DNA of 37,201 nucleotides, from assembly GCA_031257535.1 (NCBI GenBank), contig JAIROO010000135.1, forward strand, positions 1 through 37,201, in the 5' to 3' direction. Shown piece by piece: positions 7,264-16,401 of the stretch. The notes under the pieces are model-generated. The model was not told the DNA's origin. It did not search any database and saw only the letters and a program-made list of their open reading frames with translations. Each line of letters begins with the position of its first letter. Within the stretch, counting starts at the first letter, position 1. A program made the translations under genes and the position numbers. This stretch comes from Deltaproteobacteria bacterium (lineage in GTDB: Bacteria; Desulfobacterota; Desulfarculia; Adiutricales; Adiutricaceae).

Positions 7264-9096
7264 TTGCTCACTGACGTTTTCAACCGTTTTTCACGTCTAT
7301 ATTTATCTATAGACTATCTTTATACGCTGGATCAAATTAAAGAGTCTATAGATAAGGCTAAACTTTTAGGCGCGATGCCTCTTATCGGTCCAGAAAATTA
7401 TAGCGAACTTTTGGCTACGGTTAACTCCTGGTTAAAGCCAAACATAGTCGTTTTTAACTTAACCCTTGGCGTTGACGATGAGTTTTTTTACCCCCTTGAT
7501 CTAGACAATTTTTTTAACCCAGTCTTAGCCGAGGACAATTTGAACGACTGGCGCGAGTCGGTCCTTAAATGGATTCGCGGCTCTTTCGACCCTAGTGGCG
7601 TGGCCACGCTTTATCTCCCGCCCCTTCTTTCGCCCACTGAAAAACGATTACCCAAGATCTTATGCTGGCTAAACGAAAAAAACGTACTGGCCACCAAAAC
7701 CTCCGCCAGCCATATCTGGCCCTATTTTTTACGCCAGTACGGTCAAGCCGTAGAGAGCTTAGGTTTAAACCTTAAACCTAAAAAAAGTAACCCAACGTCG
7801 GACGAGATCGCCAAATACTATCGAACTACCCAAGACGCTACGGCTTGCCGAGCCTTAACCACTGACGAGCTTAAACAGTTCGTTTGTTGTCCTAAGGATT
7901 TGCCTACCGACAATAGCCTCGCGAGCTTAAACCGTTACGCGCTCGATTCCATTCTCATGTCTTTCGAAAAAGCCCGTCCTTATTTAGAGGATCTGGATTT
8001 TCAGCGAAGAGCCCTAACTATTGAACGGGAAAGAATAAAAAACCAAGTCTACGACCATAAAAAATACGTCATAACTCAAGCCAAGGCTACGGCCGGACGT
8101 AATTCCCAGACGACTTCTTTCTTAGGGCCCCCACCAGGTCAAGTCTTAAGCCTTATTTTTAAGGCCAAAATAGAGCCTGACCCAGCTAGTCCTAAAAACG
8201 CCCTAGTTCCTCCTTTTAAGACCTATCGTCTCTTAGACGGGAGCCAAATCTTCGTCAATGGCGAAGACTTTTGGGAACTCGCTGAACCTGACTCAGAGTC
8301 CTCTTCAGGGCCAAAAAAACCCAAATCCGGGTCAGGGGCCTTGAGCTTAATTATGGCTCTAACGGGGCTAGATCTCGAAATGGCCCAAGCCCATCTTGAG
8401 AAATTCTTCTCTTTAGGCCAAACCTTAGCCGCGGTTAGATATCACCTGGCTTTAACGGCCAAAGATTATCTTAAGGCGGACAAAAATGTCGCCTTTGAGC
8501 CAATACCTACGACCGAAGAGACTTGGCCCAAGGTTAAACGTTATTTAGAAATTGTGTTTTCTCTCCCAGCCTCTGTCCTTAACAAGGCCCACGCGACCGA
8601 GACTCTCTTAAGTACCCAAAAGAGTTTAATCGTGTTTAGACGAGCCTCTAAATTGGGCGATTTTTTTATTTGGCCCCAACCTCTAACCGAAAACCCCCCG
8701 GAGTTTATCGACCTCACACCTTTAAGCGACCCTTTAATTTTCGAAGGCCCTAGCTCGCCTATTTTTCTGACTGACCACCCTTTAGAGGGCTTAGCCTTAA
8801 AAGCCTTTTTCCCCCAATGCCCGGTTATGGTCGTGAGCCCAGAACTACCCGCCGCCAAAGTCAGTTCCATTTTGGCCGGGCGTCCGGCTCTGATCGCCAC
8901 GCGAGTTGGCCGCCAAGGCCGATTACTGGGCCGGAGCCTAAAAAATCTGAATTTACAAGAACTAAAGGCGCCTTTAGGCGATTTTTGGCTCGCTTTTTGG
9001 CGCCAAAGTCAAACCCAAGATCTTAGCCAGACCCACCCTAAGGTTCTCGCGGACTTAAAAACCGTAAGGCTTAGTCGCCCTGGGAGTTTTTTATAA
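7264..9096 (+). CDS. Mobilisation-associated protein, possibly DUF3991/TOPRIM-like primase-related
   Basis: A 610-residue protein without a signal peptide or membrane segment. The start is TTG, preceded by GAGG. The N-terminal 290 residues match nothing I know. Residues about 325-390 (RLLDGSQIFVNGEDFWELAE, then SGALSLIMALTGLDLEMAQAHLEKFF) resemble the CHC2-like domain of relaxase-associated primases, whose core reads like FYD...GGGAIDLVMHL...DFKEAVAWL. The following WPKVKRYLEIVFSLPASVLNKA resembles DUF3991. PSSPIFLTDHPLEGLALKAFFP could be a degenerate TOPRIM strand-helix, with TD where family members usually have ES. It is followed by a repeat array and a MobV relaxase, so a role in processing transferred DNA is plausible. 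Catalytic residues cannot be confirmed. Confidence 0.45.
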   Translation: MLTDVFNRFSRLYLSIDYLYTLDQIKESIDKAKLLGAMPLIGPENYSELLATVNSWLKPNIVVFNLTLGVDDEFFYPLDLDNFFNPVLAEDNLNDWRESVLKWIRGSFDPSGVATLYLPPLLSPTEKRLPKILCWLNEKNVLATKTSASHIWPYFLRQYGQAVESLGLNLKPKKSNPTSDEIAKYYRTTQDATACRALTTDELKQFVCCPKDLPTDNSLASLNRYALDSILMSFEKARPYLEDLDFQRRALTIERERIKNQVYDHKKYVITQAKATAGRNSQTTSFLGPPPGQVLSLIFKAKIEPDPASPKNALVPPFKTYRLLDGSQIFVNGEDFWELAEPDSESSSGPKKPKSGSGALSLIMALTGLDLEMAQAHLEKFFSLGQTLAAVRYHLALTAKDYLKADKNVAFEPIPTTEETWPKVKRYLEIVFSLPASVLNKAHATETLLSTQKSLIVFRRASKLGDFFIWPQPLTENPPEFIDLTPLSDPLIFEGPSSPIFLTDHPLEGLALKAFFPQCPVMVVSPELPAAKVSSILAGRPALIATRVGRQGRLLGRSLKNLNLQELKAPLGDFWLAFWRQSQTQDLSQTHPKVLADLKTVRLSRPGSFL

Positions 9097-9290
9097 AGAC
9101 CTTTAAAGCGGAAAGGCCGTTAACGACTAACGTGAGAGGATCGCTTTGGCTCGCGATTAAAGTTTTAGCCAAGTTTCCCGGCCAATCGCCTCTGATTCGA
9201 CCACCGCCCCTTAGCTAAGAAAGCCAAGAGAACTAGTTTTTTTCAAGGCCTTTAACTTTTGGCTTGAACTAAACCAAAGAGCCCTTCTTA

Positions 9291-9347
9291 AGGTTTTGCC
9301 TGGCCAAGGCTCTTCTTTAGGCTTTGTCCTGGCCAGGGCTCTTCTTT
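9291..9347. repeat. Tandem 28/29-bp repeat upstream of relaxase gene
   Basis: AGGTTTTGCCTGGCCAAGGCTCTTCTTT (9291-9318) is followed directly by AGGCTTTGTCCTGGCCAGGGCTCTTCTTT (9319-9347). A partial third copy of the end (AGAGCCCTTCTT) lies just upstream. CTGGCCA within each unit is near-palindromic. Origins of transfer usually lie next to relaxase genes and carry repeats, so this is the best oriT candidate, but no nick site is identifiable. Confidence 0.6.
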
Positions 9348-9383
9348 TTGAAAGACTCTTTTTAACCAAAAATGGAGGTCATA

Positions 9384-10952
9384 TTGAGTGGTATTTGGTG
9401 TTTTATCAAACACTCTAAAATAAAAAATTGGACTAATTTAGAAGAGACCTTCGCCCATAACGCGCGTCTAGTCGAGGTCGTTAACGCCGACCAAAAGCGG
9501 ACTCGCCTAAACCAGCTTTTATTAGGCCCGGAAGCTCTGGATCCTAAGGCTTATTGTTTAGAAAGGCTAAAAGGCCAATCTATCCACTGTAACCAAATTT
9601 TGGCTACCGCGATGATCTTGGAAACTAGCCCTGAGTTTTTTCGACCAGGCCGGGTCAGCGAGCCAGGCTTATATTTTCCAGAAAAACTGGACCCTTGGGC
9701 ATTAGCTAGCCAAAAGTGGCTGACCACGACATTTGGCGATTTAGCCTTTAGCGCCTATTTGCATTTAGACGAGGTCACGCCTCATATCCACGCGCTAATT
9801 ATTCCTCTTAAACCGTCGGGAACTCTTTCATGGTCTTCAATGTTTAGACCGTACAAGCTCCTAGAGTATGGTCAAAGCTACTTTAGGTCCCTTCAACATT
9901 TGGGCGTCCAAAGATATGGCGGCCGAGCGCCGGTCGCGAAAACCCAAAAGCGCGTCAATTATTACCCTTACGTCGAGCGGGCGAATTATCCCAACCTCTT
10001 TTTAAAACCGTTTATGGCCCCCGCGCTTAATTGGCCCCCTAAAATTTCAAGTCTTTGGCCCTTTACGCCCGAGAAAATCGTTATGGAGGCTTCTTTAAAG
10101 GCTTTGGCCTTAGAGAGTCAAACCCTTTTAGCCCGGATCGAGAGCCAAAAAGCGATCCTGGCCCTAGAAAATCGCCAGCTTAAGGCCTTTATGGATAAAG
10201 TTTACCTAAGGTTTGAGGCTCAACAAAAGGCCAAAAAACTCCAGTATCTCCTTGACGACAAATTATTTAAGCATTGGTTGGCCACGACTCCGGGCGTTAT
10301 GTCGGATCCAATGGCCTTAGCTCCTCGGAGATCTTACCTCGAAACAAAGCGTCCGACTCTTAACCCGCCTGTTTTATCGACCCCAAAAGCGACCAAAAAA
10401 TTGGGGAAAGTTCTAGCTGTTACAACTTATCGGGCTTGGAGTTCGCCCGAGTTTGAAGGGTTCTTTCAGATAGGCTTTACAAAGTTCAAAGTTGGCCCAG
10501 GCTCATATTGGCGGGATTTGACTAATCAGGTCCAAGGTCAAGGTTCTATCGCCTTTTTTGCGAGCCTTTTAGACTATTCAAGCGCGCAAACTCAACAAAT
10601 CGTTAATTTAATTGCCAACTATAAACAAATATCAAGAATTTCAAATCATCCACAACAAATTTTAGCCCGGTGTCTGGCCGTCGACCTCGTTCGCCAAGCC
10701 CCCCTAAAACTAGCTCATTCTCTCAAATTACTTCCAGAGGATCCGAAAAAAAAACTCGACCCCAAGGAACTGGAAAAGCTGGAACTGGAAAAAAAGGCCA
10801 AAATCAAAATGTTGTTCGATTCCGCTAAACCTCTGTATTGGCCTGTTCAGAAAAGCCAGAGCGCGCCTTATAAGGAGCCCCAAAAAAAGATTCCGCTTAA
10901 GCCTTTGTTTGAGCCTACATTGGACCCAGACCACCCAAAAATGAAGTTCTAA
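9384..10952 (+). CDS. MobV-type relaxase (Mob/Pre family)
   Basis: Relaxases of this family nick DNA at oriT and start conjugative mobilisation. The metal-binding motif HLDEVTPHIHALIIPL (about residues 131-146) matches the MobV HxDExxPHxH signature. The N-terminal HNARLVE followed by RTRLNQ matches the HNxR...R(T/A)xxN motif. A helical segment follows (LEALALESQ-type, then ENRQLKAFMDKVYLRFEAQQKAKKL). The last 180 residues contain FFQIGFTKFKVGPGSYWRDL and QGQGSIAFFASLLDYSS, which may be a CHC2-like domain. The track starts at ATG 9372, but GGAGG (9374-9378) lies 5 nt before an in-frame TTG at 9384, giving MSGIWCFIKHSK like other MobV N-termini, so I use TTG (522 residues). The family is secure; the tail is inferred. 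Confidence 0.85.
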   Translation: MSGIWCFIKHSKIKNWTNLEETFAHNARLVEVVNADQKRTRLNQLLLGPEALDPKAYCLERLKGQSIHCNQILATAMILETSPEFFRPGRVSEPGLYFPEKLDPWALASQKWLTTTFGDLAFSAYLHLDEVTPHIHALIIPLKPSGTLSWSSMFRPYKLLEYGQSYFRSLQHLGVQRYGGRAPVAKTQKRVNYYPYVERANYPNLFLKPFMAPALNWPPKISSLWPFTPEKIVMEASLKALALESQTLLARIESQKAILALENRQLKAFMDKVYLRFEAQQKAKKLQYLLDDKLFKHWLATTPGVMSDPMALAPRRSYLETKRPTLNPPVLSTPKATKKLGKVLAVTTYRAWSSPEFEGFFQIGFTKFKVGPGSYWRDLTNQVQGQGSIAFFASLLDYSSAQTQQIVNLIANYKQISRISNHPQQILARCLAVDLVRQAPLKLAHSLKLLPEDPKKKLDPKELEKLELEKKAKIKMLFDSAKPLYWPVQKSQSAPYKEPQKKIPLKPLFEPTLDPDHPKMKF

Positions 10953-11782
10953 TAACAAGCCTTTGACTGTTTAATTGGTAACCAATGGCTTATTTTTATC
11001 CATTAGTTTACATTCAACCTTTAGATTTTATCGACGAGCCCAGCCGCCGCTCCCAAAACTCTGGCCCAAAATGAGGGAGAAAACTTTGCGAAGGACGCCT
11101 CACCGCCCTTTTCGGGTAAGAGCCGCCTTTAATTGGCTCAAAAATCCATGGGCAGGGGTAGAGATAGAATGAGGCGCCGCCCCTTTTTTAGCGGTAACTA
11201 TGGACCTTAAATTTTAATTTAAAAAATTGGGGGCCAGACGGTTAACTTTTTTTTGGGCCGCCGCCTTAATAGGCGTCCGAACTGATTTTTTTTAGATTTT
11301 TTTACCATCGCCAAAACGCGCCCCTGGCTTTTAGGTTAATAAACTAGCTCTTTTTCGCCGCTCGCTAAAAAAAATGTGCTATAATGGTTTTAGTTAAATT
11401 CAAGCCTAAAGTTTATATTTTTACATAACCTTTAAATTGCTTCTATAGACTTATTTTATCGATTTTTATTATTAAAAATAATTCTTTAGCTTATTTTTAT
11501 TTCCTTATTAATATAATATTAACAGTTTTATAAATACATAATATTCAGTATTATTGTTTTTTTCTTGTTTACTTACGCTAAAATATTTTATTTCGCCGTT
11601 ATTTTGGGGCTGGCCTTTTTTTGGCTAAGCCAATTATATTTTTTTTCCGACCTAAAAATAAGGTCCTGGCCGCGAGACGTCAAAGCTACCTAAAGTCACA
11701 AACGCGTCTTTTATTGGATCTCGCTAAAAACGCGGCGCGGCCATGCGAGTATAGGCCAATTTTTTTAGGCTGAGGAGGATTT
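10953..11782. other. Gene-free stretch between relaxase and glucose dehydrogenase genes
   Basis: About 830 bp. A 65-codon ORF (10975-11172) looks non-genic: arginine/proline-rich, with no Shine-Dalgarno and no family resemblance. The rest is AT-rich and T-rich sequence. GAGGAGG just before 11783 is the ribosome binding site of the next gene. Confidence 0.5.
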
Positions 11783-13171
11783 ATGCGCTTTAAGCGACGC
11801 ATTTCTTTGGGTTTTGTCGTTCTTTTGGCCCTAGGTTTGGTCACCCCCGCTTTAACCGCCTCTGGGGACTCGATTCCCGTCGCCGAACCATTTGTGGGCA
11901 AAACGCTGGTCGACGGCCTTAAAGCTCCCTGGTCTCTTATTTGGGGTCCAGACGGCCAGCTGTGGCTAACCGAACGTCAAGGGAAAACCGTGGTCTCGGT
12001 AAATCCGAAAAATGGCCAAAAAACCACTCTTTTAGAAATCCCCGAGGTCAATGTCGGCCCGCAGCACGAGGGTTTATTAGGTTTGGCCTTAGCCCCGGAC
12101 TTCGCGACCTCGGGCTTGGTTTATTTGAACTACACTTATCTAGACGGCCAGATCGAAAAGCACAAGATTGCCCGCTATAAATACGATCCAGCCTCTAAAA
12201 AACTGGTCGAGCCCAAAGACGTTTTAACTGGGATCCCCGCCGGCGTCGACCATCAGGGGGGACGGCTGGTCTTTGGCCCAGATGGCGCCCTTTATTTAAG
12301 CAAAGGCGAGCTGGGCCACAATCAGGGCGGCAATCGCTGTAAACGTAACGACGCCCAAAGGCTCCCGACGGCCAAAGAAGTGGCGGCCAAAGACTACTCG
12401 GCTTACGTGGGCAAAGTCTTAAGGCTGACCCCAGAAGGCGAAATTCCCGCCGACAATCCGGTTATTAATGGGGTTAAAAGCCACGTTTTTACCGTGGGCC
12501 ACCGTAACCCCCAAGGTCTTTTATTTGTGGGCGAGACTCTTTTTGAGGTTGAGCATGGGCCTTCCACCGACGACGAGCTAAACGTCTTGGTTTCGGGTGG
12601 GAACTATGGCTGGCCCTATATCGCGGGCTATCGGGACGACCAGGCCTACGCCTTTATCAACTGGTCGGCCGTCAAAGACTGCGCTAAAGTCGACCCCGGC
12701 GCTTATTTACCCGTTAATCAGCCAAAAGTTCTAGAAACCTCTCGGAAAGCTAAGGATTTTAAAGAACCCATCCGGACCTTCTACACCATGCCAACTAACT
12801 ATAACTTTCAAGACTCAAAATTTGGGGCTTTGGCTTACTTAGGCTGGGCCACCATCGCCCCGTCTAGCTTAGACTACTATCCCCCGGACGGTCCCATCAA
12901 AGCCTGGCGGAACTCCATTATCATCAGTAGCCTTAAAAACGGGGCTCTTTACCGGGTCCCCTTAAGTGGCGACCAAAAACAAGCCCAAGGCGATCTGATC
13001 AAATATTTTCCCACCGCCAACCGTTATCGCCAGGTTTTAATTAGTCAAGACGGACGAGCCATTTACGTTATCACCGACAACGCCGGCAACGGCTTAGACG
13101 AGGCTGGCCTACCTAACCAAACTATGAAAAACCCCGGATCCTTATTGGTTTTCGAGTATAAGGGCCAATAA
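11783..13171 (+). CDS. gdhB: Soluble PQQ-dependent glucose (aldose) dehydrogenase
   Basis: A 462-residue exported quinoprotein of the soluble glucose/sorbosone dehydrogenase type, a six-bladed beta-propeller that oxidises sugars to lactones in the periplasm with PQQ and calcium. The signal peptide is MRFKRRISLGFVVLLALGLVTPALTA. Family landmarks occur in order: APWSLIWGPDGQLWLTER, GLLGLALAPDF, DHQGGRLVFGPDG with the catalytic histidine, YVGKVLRLTPEGEIPADNP, FTVGHRNPQGL with the PQQ-contacting arginine, EHGPSTDDELN, and GGNYGWPYIAGY. The match to Acinetobacter GdhB, as remembered, is close across this core. AGGAGG sits just before the ATG. It is monocistronic with its own terminator. No PQQ biosynthesis gene is present in the window. 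Confidence 0.88.
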   Translation: MRFKRRISLGFVVLLALGLVTPALTASGDSIPVAEPFVGKTLVDGLKAPWSLIWGPDGQLWLTERQGKTVVSVNPKNGQKTTLLEIPEVNVGPQHEGLLGLALAPDFATSGLVYLNYTYLDGQIEKHKIARYKYDPASKKLVEPKDVLTGIPAGVDHQGGRLVFGPDGALYLSKGELGHNQGGNRCKRNDAQRLPTAKEVAAKDYSAYVGKVLRLTPEGEIPADNPVINGVKSHVFTVGHRNPQGLLFVGETLFEVEHGPSTDDELNVLVSGGNYGWPYIAGYRDDQAYAFINWSAVKDCAKVDPGAYLPVNQPKVLETSRKAKDFKEPIRTFYTMPTNYNFQDSKFGALAYLGWATIAPSSLDYYPPDGPIKAWRNSIIISSLKNGALYRVPLSGDQKQAQGDLIKYFPTANRYRQVLISQDGRAIYVITDNAGNGLDEAGLPNQTMKNPGSLLVFEYKGQ

Positions 13172-13267
13172 AGACGGCTTTTTTAGGCCAAAACCTTTAA
13201 AAGCGATATTTTTCCCATCTAGGTGGAATAGGTCTTAGTTTTGGATTTTCAAAAAAAACTCTCGAAC

Positions 13268-13322
13268 AAAAACGGCCGCGAAAGACCCTAAACTTTATAG
13301 GTTTTCGAGCGGCCGTTTTTTT
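13268..13322 (+). terminator. Intrinsic terminator after glucose dehydrogenase gene
   Basis: AAAAACGGCCGC (13268-13279) pairs perfectly with GCGGCCGTTTTT (13309-13320) and ends in a run of seven T. It lies 97 bp after the gdhB stop. The A-run on the left arm makes it potentially bidirectional. Confidence 0.85.
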
Positions 13323-13875
13323 AGCCCTAAAAGAATGGCGCCTATGAATTCTACTTAGGCTAGAGTCAGACTTATTATCGACGCTGGCCTTTGATGGCGT
13401 AGTAAAAACCCTGGCGTTGAAATTTTAGGCGCGTGCCTATACTATATACACTAGTATATAACTATGTGGACCACCAAATACTATGCTTAAACAAGCCCTT
13501 AAAAAATAAAAAGAAGTTTTAACGCGCTCATCTAACTTGAGACGGTGGGCTTATTTGAAAAATTAACGCGCCGTTGGCTAGTTTTCCGATTGAAATTTTT
13601 TTGACTGTATGATATTTTTATCGTTAATAGCGTAAGAGGTAATAACAACGCTTAAACAAAAAACAGCGATGGCCACTTGGCGGAGAGAGGCGTTTTTGAG
13701 GCCCAATAAAGCGAACGCTTCGGCGTTTGGCCATCGGTAAGGCTAGATAAAAAAATCGAAAACGATTATTTGTTTTTGATTGAAGCCCTAAGACCGGATT
13801 TAGAGTTTTCTTAGGCTTAAAGTCTAGATTTTTCTTCTGGCCTATCCCCAAAATTCTTTCTTTAAGGATATTTCC
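13323..13875. other. Gene-free stretch upstream of the XRE/ImmA gene
   Basis: About 550 bp with no credible gene; the minus-strand 92-codon ORF here is a shadow. It contains the inverted repeat TATACTA-TATACAC-TAGTATA at 13438-13458. AAGGA just before ATG 13876 is the ribosome binding site of the next gene. Confidence 0.5.
13438..13458. promoter_or_regulatory. Inverted repeat TATACTA-N7-TAGTATA, possible operator
   Basis: Perfect 7-bp inverted repeat with a 7-bp spacer in the gap before an XRE-type regulator. The distance of over 400 bp to that gene weakens the operator idea. Confidence 0.25.
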
Positions 13876-15027
13876 ATGGAACCGAACCAACAATTTATTC
13901 AAAACTTGATTCGGTCGCGGAAAGCCAAAGGCTTAAGCCAAAAAAATTTGGCCGACGCCTTAGGTTGCGCTTTATCGTTTATCCAAAGGATAGAACGCGG
14001 AAAAACCGTTCCCGATATGGAAGTGATTTTCGCGATAGCGAAAGCCTTAGACGTTATGTCTTACGAACTTTTCCAGGAAATTCGAGAACTACGCTCCGTC
14101 CGCTTCCGTTCATATAAAAAAATCAACCCCGCGCTGAGAGAAACAATACTCGCCCACGCGGCGGTCGATCTTGATTCTTTCCTTTTCCTTGAGGACCTTC
14201 TAGAAGACAAGATACAGTTTCGCCTGGCCAACATAATTAAACGCGGCCATTTCCAAAGCCCCGCGGAAGCGGCGCGTCAATGCCGAAAAGAGTTAGGTCT
14301 CAATCTAACCGAACCTATCTACGATATATGCGGTCTAATGGAAAAATCGGGCGTGAAAGTTATCCCTCTATCCATTCCTTCCGATGATTTTTTTGCCTTG
14401 TCTATAGGCCCGACTGATGGCGGGCCAGCCGTTGTCTTAAACGTTTGGGAAAAAATTACCTTGGAAAGGCAGATTTTCAGCCTCGCCCATGAACTAGGCC
14501 ATCTCGTTTTACACCCTGACGACTACGTCCAAGGTCTTCCAGAGGGAACTAAGGACGACAAAAAACAAGAAAAGGAGGCTAATAGTTTCGCCGGACATTT
14601 TCTTATGCCAAACGATGGTTTTTTCCAGGAATGGAAAAAGTATCATGGGATGAGCTTCGTCAACAACGTCCTTAAAGTCAAATGCGTTTTCCACGTTAGC
14701 TATCAAACCGTTCTCTATCGCCTTTACGAAAATAGCAAATTCAAAAATTTTAGCGCCTTTCGGGTAAGATTCATGACCGATTTTGAAACCATTTATGGTT
14801 ATAAACTCGGCCATAAAGACGACCCCCCCTGTCATTCGCCAGAGTACTGTAACGTCCAAACGCCTGAACCTTTCGAATCGCCAAGGATAAATTTTTTTGA
14901 CGGCCGCTTTAAGCTTCTGCTTAGAAAGGCTCTTAGCCAGGGCAAAATTTCCATTAGCCGCGCCGCGGAGATACTCAGGTTCAGTATGGAGAAAATGCGC
15001 GATTTAGTCTTTAGTTGGCGGTATTAA
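13876..15027 (+). CDS. XRE-type HTH fused to ImmA/IrrE-type metallopeptidase
   Basis: A 383-residue protein. Residues about 8-63 form a classic XRE helix-turn-helix (LIRSRKAKGLSQKNLADALGCALSFIQRIERGKTVPDMEVIFAIAKAL). The middle holds a zinc peptidase core of the ImmA/IrrE (DUF955) family: FSLAHELGHLVLHPDD carries HEXXH, and QEKEANSFAGHFLMP carries the downstream glutamate. The C-terminal segment KALSQGKISISRAAEILRFSMEKM looks like a second small helix-turn-helix. Proteins of this build act as DNA-binding regulators or antitoxins removed by proteolysis. AAGGA lies 7 nt before the ATG. The gene ends 13 nt into the next ORF, a PIN-domain protein, so the two look translationally coupled. Confidence 0.88.
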   Translation: MEPNQQFIQNLIRSRKAKGLSQKNLADALGCALSFIQRIERGKTVPDMEVIFAIAKALDVMSYELFQEIRELRSVRFRSYKKINPALRETILAHAAVDLDSFLFLEDLLEDKIQFRLANIIKRGHFQSPAEAARQCRKELGLNLTEPIYDICGLMEKSGVKVIPLSIPSDDFFALSIGPTDGGPAVVLNVWEKITLERQIFSLAHELGHLVLHPDDYVQGLPEGTKDDKKQEKEANSFAGHFLMPNDGFFQEWKKYHGMSFVNNVLKVKCVFHVSYQTVLYRLYENSKFKNFSAFRVRFMTDFETIYGYKLGHKDDPPCHSPEYCNVQTPEPFESPRINFFDGRFKLLLRKALSQGKISISRAAEILRFSMEKMRDLVFSWRY

Positions 15028-15551
15028 AATTGACGCGTCTAAAGGAGACTTCTACTCCCCCCAAAAAATCTATAATCATGGACGCAAATATCGTAATCGA
15101 CTTTTTTGACGTCAAACCTGAGTTCTTAGGCTTGACAGTCAATTATTTCGCGCCCATTTATGTAATAAAAAATGTTTTGGAAGAGACTAAAAATATTGAT
15201 ATAAATAAATTATTATCATTTGGAGTGATTATATTAGAGACAAAAATCCCTGACTCTTTTAATGATTATAAAAAAACATTATCAATGACTGACCGTTTAT
15301 GCCTGCTAACCGCTAAACAATATGACCGCGTTTGCGCTACCAACGACAAGGCTCTCCGGAAATCTTGTGAACGTGAAGGGGTTCCAGTTATTAGGTGCCT
15401 TAAGCTAGTCTTCGAGCTGTGTAATGCCGAAGTAATCAAAAAAGATGAGGCCGTTGCTTTCGCCAGGGCTTTAAACAAGACCAATCCATATTTTACAGAC
15501 GATATAATTAAAACATTTTTTGATTCTATATTTAATATAGATATCAAATAA
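15015..15551 (+). CDS. PIN-domain protein, probable ribonuclease toxin
   Basis: PIN domains are Mg-dependent RNases and many are type II toxins. The acidic residues are placed as expected: the first Asp in IIMDANIVIDFFD (about residues 20-32), a Glu in VLEETKN, an Asp in LSMTDRLCLLTAKQYD, and an Asp in CATNDKALRKSCEREGV. The track start TTG 15015 overlaps the end of the XRE/ImmA gene by 13 nt. In-frame alternatives are TTG 15030 and ATG 15078, the latter starting right at the PIN core. AAGGAG at 15042 fits none well, so the start is unsettled. From about 15140 the gene is AT-richer than its partner. Partner order and overlap suggest a toxin-antitoxin-like unit with the upstream gene. Confidence 0.75.
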   Translation: MAVLKLTRLKETSTPPKKSIIMDANIVIDFFDVKPEFLGLTVNYFAPIYVIKNVLEETKNIDINKLLSFGVIILETKIPDSFNDYKKTLSMTDRLCLLTAKQYDRVCATNDKALRKSCEREGVPVIRCLKLVFELCNAEVIKKDEAVAFARALNKTNPYFTDDIIKTFFDSIFNIDIK

Positions 15552-15608
15552 TTACTCATATCGAAAAATTTTATATACAAGTTGCAATATGTTTCTGTAA
15601 TAATTATA

Positions 15609-15799
15609 AAATATACGTTATTTACGCCTTTAAGCCGCCTATCCTAAAACTTTCCGACGCGGACTTAAAAAAATCAACCCCGAACAGGCCGCCAAATGTT
15701 TTTTCGTTAAACGCTTTACCGAAGATGACCGGTAAAGCCTAAGTATTTAACGACGTGTTGGATTATCTTTACCAGGTTTACGCCTTTAGCCACCAATAA
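15609..15799 (+). pseudogene. Unidentified gene remnant
   Basis: Protein-like pieces in shifting frames can be joined: IYVIYAFKPPILKLSDADLKK, then after a 7-A run INPEQAAKCFFVKRFTEDD in another frame, then back to GKA, a TAA stop, and VFNDVLDYLYQVYAFSHQ ending at 15797-15799. The A-run is a natural slip site. I do not recognise the family. The stitching is by eye and could be chance. Confidence 0.25.
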
Positions 15800-16401
15800 A
15801 TGCCAAGGAGCCTCCATCGCGCTTTTGACGAAAGACTCTAAAACGACCAGGACGCTCTCGCGTATTATCGCGTTTCAAGCCGCCGTCAGGAACAAACGGC
15901 ACTTATATCGCTTAGGTTTGTCAAAAAAATTCTATCGGGGTTGGTTAAGGTTCCAACGACGAACTGAGAATAGCGGCCGCTTAAAAAAAAAGGCTTACGT
16001 TCTAAAAAAACCTGGCCCTTAAAAAACTCACCCTAAAAAAAATTGAGCTAAAACAAAGTTCTAAGGCAATTTTCCGCCAAAAAGGCCCTAAATTTGTCCC
16101 CCGCTTAAAAAATAGGCCTCCCTCAAGGGCATTTATAAAAAATTATTATTTTCAACTATTTAAATTTCGAATAAATAATTTTTAGACCTACCCCTTATTC
16201 TTTTTCAATCAAGGGGTCTTAGCCTTTCGTTCGCTTAATCGTCCCCTTTTTATTCTAAGCTCAAAATTCAATTTTAAGCTTTCAAAATATAATAAAAATT
16301 TAGGATTATTTATTTTTTAAGACCCAAAACCCTTGGTAACTTATTTCCTTCCCTCCCCTTATCTTAAGGTCCCAAAAAAAATTTTGTGTCAATAAATTTC
16401 C

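Noticed and set aside
9291-9347. CRISPR array
   Set aside because: Units adjoin directly with no spacers. The same holds for the repeats at 17665, 23006, 23811 and 36861; no cas genes are present.
10975-11172. 65-codon plus-strand ORF after the relaxase gene
   Set aside because: Arginine/proline-rich, no ribosome binding site and no family resemblance; probably chance in a gene-free gap.
13624-13902. 92-codon minus-strand ORF upstream of the XRE/ImmA gene
   Set aside because: Overlaps the XRE start on the other strand, lacks a ribosome site and has no recognisable motif.
15825-16022. 65-codon ORF after the PIN gene
   Set aside because: Basic, low-information sequence without ribosome site; another frame looks equally protein-like, so neither is supported.
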